64,000 nucleotides of DNA from an uncultured Oscillospiraceae bacterium. GTDB taxonomy: Bacteria; Bacillota; Clostridia; Oscillospirales; Oscillospiraceae. The notes beneath the pieces are model-generated. The model saw nothing but the letters and a program-made list of their open reading frames with translations. It ran no database searches and was not told where the DNA came from. The stretch spans positions 62,001 to 126,000 of the forward strand of contig CANQRM010000002.1 of NCBI GenBank assembly GCA_947626265.1, written 5' to 3'. A program made the position numbers and the translations under genes. This document shows, one piece after another, positions 1 to 8,917 of this stretch (within the stretch, counting starts at the first letter, position 1; each line of letters starts with the position of its first letter).

Positions 1-72
1 CCCCCCGGACACGGCGTCCAGGGCCTCGTCGGCCAGCTCCTGGCTGGTCTTGTTATCTTTCTTGTCGGACAT
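1..72 (-). CDS. Double-glycine leader peptide, 3' part missing
   Basis: Only the first 24 codons lie inside the window. The frame opens at an ATG behind a strong AAAGGAGG site. It encodes a hydrophilic Lys/Asp/Ser N-terminus followed by ELADEALDAVSGG, ending exactly in Gly-Gly at the window edge. An acidic amphipathic stretch ending L-x-x-V-S-G-G is the usual form of leaders cut by C39-peptidase ABC exporters, as in class II bacteriocins, pheromones and some RiPP precursors. The core peptide would lie beyond the left edge, so product and function are unknown. A small protein that ends in GG by chance cannot be excluded. Confidence 0.6.
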   Translation of the reverse strand, partial: MSDKKDNKTSQELADEALDAVSGG

Positions 73-215
73 GTTCGTGCCTCCTTTTGGTTTCTGTCTC
101 TTTATACGGCCCAGCGAGGGAAAAGGGCTAATGGATGTGAAAAAATTTTTGTTTTCTTTTTTATTTTCTTTATTATATCACATCCTGCCGGGCCCGTCAC
201 CCCCCATTTGCGCAT

Positions 216-249
216 AAAAAAGCGGGGAGGCACGAAAAGCGCCTCCCCG
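216..249 (-). terminator. Terminator of ald
   Basis: A 9-bp GC-rich stem (CGGGGAGGC with GCCTCCCCG) is followed on the minus strand by a run of six T. It lies just past the ald stop codon. Confidence 0.85.
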
Positions 250-263
250 TCCCATATTGCCGC

Positions 264-1385
264 TTATTTCATCAGCGCCGCCGGGTCCGCATAGGGGATG
301 TCCAGCGCCTCGGCCACGGCCTGGAAGGTGAGTTTGCCCTTGTAGGTATTGAGCCCGCTCATGAGGCAGGGGTCGGCGAGGCACGCCTTTTCAAGGCCCA
401 GACGCGTGATCTGCACCCCATGGGCCAGGGTGGAGTTCACCAGCGCCTCGGTGGAGGTGCGGGGCACGCTGCCGGGGATGTTGGCCACGCAGTAGTGGAG
501 GATGCCGTCCACCTCGTAGACGGGGTCGGCATGGGTGGTGGGGTGGCTGGTCTCATAGCAGCCGCCCTGGTCGATGACGATGTCCACCAGCACCGCGCCC
601 TTTTTCATGAGCTTCAGGTCTTCCCGGTGCACCAGCTTCTCACACTCCCGGCCGGGGGCCAGCATGACGCAGCCGATGACCAGGTCTGCCTTCTGCAGGG
701 CCTTCAGGAGGTTGGCCCGGCTGGAATAAAGCGTCGTTATCTGGGTGCCGAACACCTCGTCCAGATAGGCCAGGCGCTGGTGGTTGATGTCCAGCACCGT
801 GACCCTCGCGCCCAGGCCCACCGCCATGCGGCAGGCGTTGATGCCCGCGTTGCCGGCGCCGATGATGACCACGTCCGCCTTGTCGCACCCGGGCACGGCC
901 CCCAGCATGACGCCCCGGCCGCCGTAGGTCTTTTCCAGGTACTTAGCCCCCTCCAGCACCGCCATGCGCCCGGCGATCTCGCTCATGCAGTACAGGCAGG
1001 GCAGGCCCTTCCCCCCGGGGCCCAGGATGGTCTCGTAGGCCATGGCCGTGGTCCTGCTCTTCAAGAGCGCCTCGGTCAGCGCCTTGTCCGCGGCCAGGTG
1101 GAAATAGGTGTAGATGATGAGCCCCTCCCGGAAGTATTTATACTCGCTCTCCAGGGGCTCCTTCACCTTTACGATCATGTCCGCTTTGGCCCAGACGTCC
1201 TCCGCCCTGTCCAGCAGCTTTCCGCCCGCGGCCTCGTATTCTGCGTCCTCAAACCCGGCGCCCAGGCCCGCGCCCTTTTCCACGTACACGGTGTTGCCCG
1301 CGCGCACATACTCCCCCACGGCGTCGGGGGTCAGCCCCACGCGGAATTCGTTGTTTTTTATCTCCTTCGGCAGTCCAACGATCAT
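264..1385 (-). CDS. ald: Alanine dehydrogenase
   Basis: This 373-residue protein interconverts L-alanine and pyruvate with NAD+/NADH and ammonia in the cytoplasm. The N-terminal half has the family substrate-site residues: Arg15 in EFRVGLTP, Lys75 in VKVKEP and His96. A Rossmann dinucleotide site follows at 176-181 (GAGNAG), and Asp272 sits in DIVIDQGG. Length is normal for the family. The start is supported by AGGAGGG nine bases upstream. A Na+/alanine symporter gene lies about 4.5 kb away, with an IS110 insertion and a two-component system between. Alanine use as a nitrogen or carbon source is the likely role. Confidence 0.95.
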   Translation of the reverse strand: MIVGLPKEIKNNEFRVGLTPDAVGEYVRAGNTVYVEKGAGLGAGFEDAEYEAAGGKLLDRAEDVWAKADMIVKVKEPLESEYKYFREGLIIYTYFHLAADKALTEALLKSRTTAMAYETILGPGGKGLPCLYCMSEIAGRMAVLEGAKYLEKTYGGRGVMLGAVPGCDKADVVIIGAGNAGINACRMAVGLGARVTVLDINHQRLAYLDEVFGTQITTLYSSRANLLKALQKADLVIGCVMLAPGRECEKLVHREDLKLMKKGAVLVDIVIDQGGCYETSHPTTHADPVYEVDGILHYCVANIPGSVPRTSTEALVNSTLAHGVQITRLGLEKACLADPCLMSGLNTYKGKLTFQAVAEALDIPYADPAALMK

Positions 1386-1413
1386 GATAAGACCCTCCTA
1401 CAATATAGATTGC

Positions 1414-1446
1414 GGCAAGGGACACGGCAGCCAGCCGTGTTTTGCC
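1414..1446. other. Hairpin in the ald upstream region, near the IS edge
   Basis: A two-part inverted repeat: an inner 7-bp stem ACACGGC/GCCGTGT with a 5-nt loop, and an outer 5-bp stem GGCAA/TTGCC. It sits about 30 bases upstream of the ald start, between ald and the insertion element. It could be a leader attenuator, a terminator or the secondary-structure target of the element. The sequence does not decide. Confidence 0.45.
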
Positions 1447-1671
1447 AACTCAAAGCCGAAGCTGTAGAATGGGGGAGTAATGGCCTGACGCATCTTACCA
1501 AGGGCTAACGCGCCCGAAATGGAGTCCGTCAGCCGCCTCTCTCATTCGCAGCATTCGATTTGCGCAGGTTGTCCCACCGTATATGCGGTGCGTTCGTGTC
1601 ACGGCCCAGGAGATTGAACAGGCAATGAGTAAAGCGGTCGCCAGTATTCTATCTTTGAGGAGGTAACAGAG
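1447..1671 (+). ncRNA. Candidate IS110 left-end noncoding (bridge) RNA region
   Basis: About 225 noncoding bases precede the transposase start. In IS110-group elements the long noncoding end upstream of the recombinase encodes the bridge RNA that pairs with target and donor DNA. Short stems are visible, for example CACCG/CGGTG near 1575-1590 and GGGC/GCCC near 1502-1515. The downstream noncoding end looks short, which fits the IS110 rather than the IS1111 layout. RNA ends and guide loops could not be assigned from one copy. Confidence 0.35.
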
Positions 1672-2898
1672 TTGAACGCAGTCGGTATTGACGTATCCAA
1701 GGGCAGAAGCACGGTGGCTATCCTCCGCCCTATGGGAGAAGTGGTAATGACCCCCGAAGATGTAGGGCACAGTGGTCCAGAGTTGAAAGAACTGGCTCAC
1801 CGCATCCTGTCTCTCGGCGGGGATACCAGGGTGGTCATGGAGGCCACCGGCAGATACCATGAGCCGATTGCGGCCCAGTTACATGAGCACGGTATCTTTG
1901 TCAGTGTGGTAAATCCTCTCATGATCTATGGCTACAGTACCGGCGGAACGGTCCGCAAGGTAAAGACCGACGAGAAGGACGCCAGGAAGATAGCGCAATT
2001 CGCTCTTGACCATTGGGTAGATTTGCGAGAATATACACACATGGACGCCGTAAGACAACAACTGAAGATCTGCAGCCGCCAGTATGACCTGTACACGAAG
2101 ATGGGCGTATCGCTCCAGAACAACCTCATCTCCCTCTGCGACAAGGTCTTTCCCGGCGTGAACGAACTGTTCTCCAGCCCGGAACGGGCGGACGGGCATC
2201 TGAAGTGGGTGGATTTTGTCACTACCTTCTGGCATGCCGCATGTGTGGCCGGCGTGAGTAAAAACGCTTTCACCGAGCGTTACCGCAAGTGGTGCAAGCG
2301 GCATGGCTACAATTTCTCCGACAGCAAAGCCGCCAACATATATTCCGCTGCGCAGGACTGTGTCACCACGCTCCCGAAGAACGACAACACTAAGTTGCTG
2401 ATCCAGACTGCCGCCAGGGAGCTTACTTCCGCCGGCGAACTGCTTGCCGGTGTGCGGCGGGAGATGATCCGTCTGGCAAAGCAACTGCCGGAATATCCTG
2501 TGGTGAACGCCATGTACGGCGTTGGCGAGGTCACAGCCGCTCAACTCATGGCCGAGATTGGAGACGTGAGAAACTTTCCCCGCAGAAGCTCTCTCATTGC
2601 TTTCGCCGGCATTGATCCCGAGGTAGACCAGTCCGGGAAGAAGCAGACCAAGAGCAACCCCTCTACCAAACGTGGTTCACCTCATTTGAGAAAGACGCTA
2701 TTTCAGGTCATGTCCATATATCTGCGCCTGGCGCCGGAGAACGAGCCCGTCTACCAGTTCCTGAACAAAAAACGCTCAGAGGGAAAACCCTTCTACGTCT
2801 ACATGACTGCCGGGGCCAACAAGTTCCTGCGTATCTATTACGCAAGGGTCAAGGAATACCTGGCCGAGCAGGAAAGTCAAGGAACTATATGTCCTTGA
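1672..2898 (+). CDS. IS110-family DEDD transposase
   Basis: This 408-residue recombinase is full length. The N-terminal RuvC-like DEDD domain shows Asp7 in GIDVSK, Glu58 in VMEATGRYHEP and the acidic pair in KTDEKDAR near 97-101. The C-terminal Transposase_20 domain begins near 275 (YPVVNAMYGVGEVTAAQL). It contains AFAGIDPEVDQSGK and a conserved region with the catalytic serine candidate in STKRGSPHLRK. The start is a TTG behind GAGGAGG. No frameshift is seen, so the element may be active. Such enzymes move the element through a circular intermediate guided by an element-encoded RNA. Confidence 0.93.
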   Translation: MNAVGIDVSKGRSTVAILRPMGEVVMTPEDVGHSGPELKELAHRILSLGGDTRVVMEATGRYHEPIAAQLHEHGIFVSVVNPLMIYGYSTGGTVRKVKTDEKDARKIAQFALDHWVDLREYTHMDAVRQQLKICSRQYDLYTKMGVSLQNNLISLCDKVFPGVNELFSSPERADGHLKWVDFVTTFWHAACVAGVSKNAFTERYRKWCKRHGYNFSDSKAANIYSAAQDCVTTLPKNDNTKLLIQTAARELTSAGELLAGVRREMIRLAKQLPEYPVVNAMYGVGEVTAAQLMAEIGDVRNFPRRSSLIAFAGIDPEVDQSGKKQTKSNPSTKRGSPHLRKTLFQVMSIYLRLAPENEPVYQFLNKKRSEGKPFYVYMTAGANKFLRIYYARVKEYLAEQESQGTICP

Positions 2899-2921
2899 GT
2901 TAGCAAAACCTACCATCTACC

Positions 2922-2966
2922 CTGGAAACATCTTAGACAGAAAGTGTGCTTTTTTGATGTTTCCAG
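2922..2966. repeat. 11-bp perfect inverted repeat after the transposase
   Basis: CTGGAAACATC and its exact complement GATGTTTCCAG are separated by 23 bases that contain a T-rich run. The right arm overlaps the start of the following gene. It may be the right end of the element, a regulatory dyad of the next gene, or a transcript hairpin. Confidence 0.6.
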
Positions 2967-3364
2967 ACAAGCTCTCGTCCTCTCTGCTACTGCTATGCGG
3001 GACCAATGGCCTCAGCTATGAATCTGCTTCCGAGAAGTGCGGGGTGAGCCCGCGGTACTTCGGGCGTATCGTCCGAAAGGAATCCTCGCCTACCATTACT
3101 GTGCTTGAGAACATCTGTACTGGCTTTGAGAAATCGCCTAACGAGCTGCTGGGCTATCCGGTACTGGTGAAAGCTGATATGCGCAGCATCCCAATGTCCG
3201 TTATTTTCACCCGCTGTTTTCATACCTGCCATGGACTGATGACGTATCCCGTCTGCCCTGGCTGTGGATGCACACTGGAGCGCGAGTACCAGAACTACTG
3301 TGACCGCTGCGGCCAAAGGCTGGACTGGAACAGCTACGACCGCTCGGCTATTATCCTGCCCTAA
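2957..3364 (+). CDS. Small HTH protein with C-terminal zinc ribbon
   Basis: This 135-residue protein has an N-terminal XRE-like helix-turn-helix (about 15-60: LSYESASEKCGVSPRYFGRI, with a PTITVLENIC recognition region). A C-terminal zinc ribbon follows with two Cys pairs (VCPGCGC and YCDRCGQ). I recall similar HTH/zinc-ribbon proteins of unknown function in gut Clostridia. The start is uncertain: no Shine-Dalgarno site precedes the ATG (or the TTG one codon earlier), and the insertion element ends just upstream. The native promoter may therefore have been replaced. A terminator follows directly. Confidence 0.65.
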   Translation: MFPDKLSSSLLLLCGTNGLSYESASEKCGVSPRYFGRIVRKESSPTITVLENICTGFEKSPNELLGYPVLVKADMRSIPMSVIFTRCFHTCHGLMTYPVCPGCGCTLEREYQNYCDRCGQRLDWNSYDRSAIILP

Positions 3365-3383
3365 AGTTTATATCTGCTGTCCC

Positions 3384-3406
3384 GGCTGGCTCTCGCCAGC
3401 CTTTTT
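3384..3406 (+). terminator. Terminator after the HTH/zinc-ribbon gene
   Basis: Stem GGCTGGC/GCCAGCC with loop TCTC, followed by five T. The next 190 bases up to the histidine kinase stop are AT-rich and show no convincing feature. Confidence 0.85.
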
Positions 3407-3600
3407 GTCGTGCCCCTTCCTTACCTGCACTTTTTCTTCATTTTGGGCTTGACTTTTTATTCGCAGGCTCCTGTTTGATGTTTTTTGTCCAAGGATGTCT
3501 ACATTTTGCAAAAGCATCCATCGAACTTTTGATATAATTTTGTGTACTTTTACTAAATTATACCATGGCCTTATCCGTTTGTAAAGATGAAATCCGCCCG

Positions 3601-4953
3601 TCACCCGGGGAATGTGACGGTCATCTCCGTGCCTTTCCCAGGGGCGCTCTTGAGATCTATTTTGCCCCCGTGGACCGCCGCGGCGTGCTTGACGATGGAA
3701 AGGCCCAGCCCCGTGCCGGGCACGTCCCTGGACCGGCTCCTGTCCCCCCGGTAGAAGCGCTCGAACACGTGCTCCTGCTGTTCCGGAGGGATGCCGGCGC
3801 CATCGTCCCGGACCGTAAGGACCGTTCCGGCTGGCGTTTTCTCCACCGACACGGCCACATGGCCGCCGGGCCGGTCATACTTTATCCCGTTCTCGCACAG
3901 GTTGAACACGATGGAGTGCAGCAGCGTGGGGATGCCCTCCATGGGGGCCGCCTCCCCGGTGAAGGCCAGCTCCACCCCCGCCTTTTCCGCCTCGGGCCGC
4001 AGGCTCTCCACGGCGGAGGCGGCCGCATCGGCCAGGTCCACCGGCTCGAAGGGCATGTCCCCCGCCCCCTCGTCCAGATGGGACAGGCTGATCACGTCCT
4101 CCACCAGCTTGCCCATGAGCCGGGCCTCGTCGTATATCCTCCCGGCGAAGGGTCCCACGTCCTCAGGCTTCACCATGCCGTTTTGCATGAGCTCGGCGTA
4201 GCCGGAGATGACGTGCAGGGGGGTCTTCAGCTCGTGGGAGACGTTGGCGGTGAACTGCCGGCGCATGGCCTCCGCCTCCGCCCGCTCCGCCGCGTCCAGC
4301 TCCAGTTGGGCGCTCTGTATCTTCAGCTGCCGCTGCTGGGCGTCCAGCCGCCGGAGCAGGGGCGTCAGCTCCTCGTAGCCCGGGTTTTCCATGGGCCGGT
4401 CCAGGTCCACCTCATTGAGGGGCGCCACGATCCGTTTGGACAGCCGCCGGGCCAGGAATACGGACAGCGCCAGCGCTAAGAGTATCACCGCCGCCACCCC
4501 CTGGCCCACCCCCAGGAGCATGGTGAGGATGGAGCTTTGCGCGATGGCGAGACGCAGCACCGTGCCGTCATTGAGCCGCTGGGCGGCGTAGAGCATCCGC
4601 TCCGTCAAGGTAGCGCTGAGGCGCTGGTCCTGGCCGAAGCCGCTGGCCAGCGCCTCACGCACCTCCGCCCGCGCCTGGTGGTCCGTCATGGCGGCGGCGT
4701 CCACGGCGGTGTCGTATAGAACCTTCCCGTCCGCGCCTATCCAGGTGATGCGGTAGTCCCGCACAGGCAGGCCGGCAAAATAGTCCAGGCCGCTCTTTTC
4801 CACCCCCTGGGCGGCCAGCTGGGTCTGCATGCGAAGCTGGGTCTGCTGGATACGGGAGAAGTAGCCGTACAGCACCCCCATGATCAGCGCCACCGAGGCC
4901 AGGAACACCGCGATGGCCACGAAGCATAGGCTGTGGAATAGCTTTTTCGTCAT
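3601..4953 (-). CDS. Membrane sensor histidine kinase
   Basis: A 450-residue two-component sensor. A signal-anchor helix (about 5-31) is followed by an external region to about 145. A second membrane helix (about 148-168) and a linker with coiled-coil character (about 200-235) come next. The HisKA domain has the phospho-accepting His240 in SHELKTPL. The HATPase domain has an N box (NLCENGIKY) and G boxes (DDGAGIP and GTGLGLS). The start was set at the ATG that overlaps the response-regulator stop (ATGA), which implies translational coupling. The domain order resembles PhoR kinases. The signal is unknown. Confidence 0.93.
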   Translation of the reverse strand: MTKKLFHSLCFVAIAVFLASVALIMGVLYGYFSRIQQTQLRMQTQLAAQGVEKSGLDYFAGLPVRDYRITWIGADGKVLYDTAVDAAAMTDHQARAEVREALASGFGQDQRLSATLTERMLYAAQRLNDGTVLRLAIAQSSILTMLLGVGQGVAAVILLALALSVFLARRLSKRIVAPLNEVDLDRPMENPGYEELTPLLRRLDAQQRQLKIQSAQLELDAAERAEAEAMRRQFTANVSHELKTPLHVISGYAELMQNGMVKPEDVGPFAGRIYDEARLMGKLVEDVISLSHLDEGAGDMPFEPVDLADAAASAVESLRPEAEKAGVELAFTGEAAPMEGIPTLLHSIVFNLCENGIKYDRPGGHVAVSVEKTPAGTVLTVRDDGAGIPPEQQEHVFERFYRGDRSRSRDVPGTGLGLSIVKHAAAVHGGKIDLKSAPGKGTEMTVTFPG

Positions 4954-5630
4954 GGCTTTTCCTCCAGCCGGTAACCCACGCCCCGGACCGTGCCGATGTA
5001 GTCCCCGGCGGGACCCAGCTTGGCCCGCAGGGAGCGGACATGGGCGTCCACGGTCCTCGTCTCCCCGGCATAGTCCGTGTCCCACACGGCCCGCAGCAGG
5101 GCGTCCCGGCCAAAGACCCGCCCCGGCTCCGTCATCAAAAGGTGCAGCAGGTCATATTCTTTCAGGGTCAGCGCCACCTTCTCCCCGTTCACGGCGACGG
5201 TGTGCTCCCGGTCGTTCAGCGCGAGGGGCCCTATCTGCAGAATATCCGCCTCTCCCGGGTCTGACGCCCGGCGGAGCACCGCCCTGATGCGGGAGAGCAT
5301 CTCCATCATGCCGAAGGGCTTGACGAGGTAGTCGTCCGCCCCCAGGTCCAGTCCCGCCACCTTGTCATACTCCGTGCCCCTGGCTGTGGTCATGATGACA
5401 GGGACGGCCGCCCAGGCGGGCTTTTGGCGCAGTTTGGCCAGCACCTGCATGCCGTCCTCCCCGGGGAGCATGATGTCCAGCAGTATGAGCCGGGGCGTCC
5501 GCGCCGCCATGGCGGCCCAGAACGGGCCGGATTCGGCAAAGCCCCGGCCTTCAAAGCCCGCGCCGTTCAGGGTGTAGAGAATGAGGCCCCGGACGGCCTC
5601 GTCGTCCTCCAGGCAGTAGATAAGGCTCAC
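4950..5630 (-). CDS. OmpR/PhoB-type response regulator
   Basis: A receiver domain with phospho-acceptor Asp52 (LLDIMLPGEDG) and Lys in DDYLVKPF is followed by a winged-helix DNA-binding domain (RTVDAHVRSLRAKLG, GVGYRLE). I chose the GTG start because GGGAGGG lies six bases upstream; an in-frame ATG five codons earlier would place the ribosome site inside the gene. It is the first gene of a two-gene operon with the overlapping kinase gene and is divergent from the alanine symporter. Targets are not visible. Confidence 0.93.
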   Translation of the reverse strand: MSLIYCLEDDEAVRGLILYTLNGAGFEGRGFAESGPFWAAMAARTPRLILLDIMLPGEDGMQVLAKLRQKPAWAAVPVIMTTARGTEYDKVAGLDLGADDYLVKPFGMMEMLSRIRAVLRRASDPGEADILQIGPLALNDREHTVAVNGEKVALTLKEYDLLHLLMTEPGRVFGRDALLRAVWDTDYAGETRTVDAHVRSLRAKLGPAGDYIGTVRGVGYRLEEKP

Positions 5631-5737
5631 GCGCTTCCCTCCCATCGTTATTCTCTGCTGCCATCATACCGCAGGAAGGGCCGCCGCGCCATCCCTCCCG
5701 TGTAAAATCCACGTAAAATATCCGGCACGAACATCTC

Positions 5738-5766
5738 TTGCGCGGAAGGTCATAATATTGTATAAT
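5738..5766 (+). promoter_or_regulatory. Promoter of the alanine symporter gene
   Basis: TTGCGC, 17 bases, then a perfect TATAAT. It lies about 70 bases upstream of the symporter start in the divergent intergenic region. Confidence 0.7.
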
Positions 5767-5838
5767 TGATCTATTCAATTGTATTAATGCCTGTCGGGCC
5801 GCATATGGTTTATAAAGCCCGCAGAGAGGTATGCGTTC

Positions 5839-7233
5839 ATGCTGTACTGGATCGAGAAGATCAATTCCGCCGTCAACGGCTTCATATGGGGCGTGCCCGC
5901 CATGATATGCATCATGGGGGTGGGCCTCTGGCTCAGCTTCGGCACGGGCTTCGTGCAGCTGCGCCGCTTTGGTTACGCCATCCGCCACACCTTTGGCCGC
6001 CTCTTTGAGAGAAAAGAGGCCGCCGACGGGTCCATGACCCCCTTCCAGGCGGTGTGCACGGCTCTGGCGGGCACGGTGGGCACCGGCAACATCGCCGGCG
6101 TGGCCGGGGCCATCGCCCTGGGCGGGCCGGGGGCGGTGTTCTGGATGTGGATGAGCGCCCTCTTGGGCATGTGCACCAAGTTCTCCGAGGTGGTTCTGGC
6201 GGTCCATTACCGGGAGCGCAACGCCGCCGGCGACTGGGTGGGCGGGCCCATGTACTACATCAAAAACGGCCTGGGGCGCAAATGGCGGTTTCTCGCGGTG
6301 CTGTACGCCCTGTTCGGGGTCTTTGCCGTGTTCGGCACCGGCAACGCCACCCAGGTGAACGCCATCATCACGGCCATCGACAAGGCCCTGGTGGACCTTT
6401 ACCTCATCTTCCCCGAGGACGCGCACAAGTATGACCTCATTTTTAGCATCGTCATCGCCTTAGGCGTGGCGCTGGTGCTGCTGGGGGGCATCCGGCGCAT
6501 CGGCCGGTTCACGGAAAGGCTGGTGCCCTTCATGGCGCTGCTCTATATCATCCTCTCCCTAGGCGTGGTGTGCTTCCGCATAAAGCAGGTCCCGGCGGTG
6601 TTCGCCGCCATCTTTGAGGGCGCCTTCCGGCCCAGGGCCTTCACCGGCGGGGTGGTGGGCAGCTTCTTTATCGCCATGCGCCGGGGCGTGTCCCGGGGCA
6701 TCTTCTCCAACGAGGCGGGCCTGGGTACCGGCACCATCGCCCACGCCACGGCGGACACCTCCTCCCCCGTACGCCAGGGGCTGTACGGCATATTCGAGGT
6801 CTTCGCCGACACCATCGTCATCTGCACCCTCACCGCCCTGGTCATCCTCTTGAGCGGCGTGACCGTCCCCTACGGCGGGAGCGCGGGCGCGGAGCTGACC
6901 ATCGGCGGGTTCTCCGCCTGCTACGGCGGCTGGATCACCGCCTACACCGCCATCGCCCTTATCTGCTTCGCCTTCTCCACCATCATCAGCTGGGGCCTCT
7001 ACGGCGCCCGGTTCATGGAGTACCTCTTCGGCACGAAGGTCATCCGCCCCTTCATGGTGGTCTATTCCCTGGTGGCCATCCTTGGCGCCACGGTGGACCT
7101 GGGGCTTCTCTGGGACATCTCCGACACCTTCAACGGCCTGATGGTCATCCCCAACCTCATCGCCGTGGCCCTGCTGTCCGGCATGGTATTCCGGCTCACC
7201 AAGGAATACTTCAAGGGCGATAAATTAGAATAG
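5839..7233 (+). CDS. Sodium:alanine symporter, AGCS family
   Basis: A 464-residue polytopic membrane protein that couples uptake of alanine or glycine to Na+ (or H+). Family hallmarks are LAGTVGTGNIAGVAGAI near 75-91, GGPMYYIKNGLG near 135-146 and SNEAGLGTGTIAHA near 290-303. About ten membrane helices are evident and the length is normal. It starts at an ATG behind GAGAGG and has its own promoter and a strong terminator, so it is monocistronic. The nearby alanine dehydrogenase suggests alanine as the physiological substrate. Confidence 0.93.
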   Translation: MLYWIEKINSAVNGFIWGVPAMICIMGVGLWLSFGTGFVQLRRFGYAIRHTFGRLFERKEAADGSMTPFQAVCTALAGTVGTGNIAGVAGAIALGGPGAVFWMWMSALLGMCTKFSEVVLAVHYRERNAAGDWVGGPMYYIKNGLGRKWRFLAVLYALFGVFAVFGTGNATQVNAIITAIDKALVDLYLIFPEDAHKYDLIFSIVIALGVALVLLGGIRRIGRFTERLVPFMALLYIILSLGVVCFRIKQVPAVFAAIFEGAFRPRAFTGGVVGSFFIAMRRGVSRGIFSNEAGLGTGTIAHATADTSSPVRQGLYGIFEVFADTIVICTLTALVILLSGVTVPYGGSAGAELTIGGFSACYGGWITAYTAIALICFAFSTIISWGLYGARFMEYLFGTKVIRPFMVVYSLVAILGATVDLGLLWDISDTFNGLMVIPNLIAVALLSGMVFRLTKEYFKGDKLE

Positions 7234-7250
7234 ACCCCGGATATGACAAA

Positions 7251-7283
7251 CCCGCCGGAGGCGTCGCCTCCGGCGGGTATTTT
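7251..7283. terminator. Bidirectional terminator between convergent genes
   Basis: A 13-bp stem (CCCGCCGGAGGCG with its complement) has almost no loop and is followed by TATTTTG. It serves the symporter and probably the opposing ABC operon. Confidence 0.75.
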
Positions 7284-7294
7284 GTTGTCTGGCC

Positions 7295-8914
<1,620 letters not shown>

Positions 8915-8917
8915 GGT

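Larger units (their letters stand above)
1447..2921 (+). mobile_element. IS110-family insertion sequence, ends approximate
   Basis: The element consists of one transposase gene and a long noncoding left end. IS110 elements lack clear terminal inverted repeats and make little or no target duplication, so the exact ends cannot be fixed from one copy. The left end lies somewhere between the ald upstream hairpin and the transposase. The right end lies near the inverted repeat just after the transposase stop. It separates ald from the downstream two-component system. Confidence 0.5.

Noticed and set aside
420..1508. Long open frame antisense to alanine dehydrogenase
   Set aside because: Low-complexity His/Gly/Val/Gln composition typical of the complement of GC-rich coding DNA; the opposite strand encodes a clear enzyme.
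3407..3600. Possible gene or RNA in the AT-rich gap before the first two-component system
   Set aside because: No frame with a ribosome site and no promoter-terminator pair could be supported.
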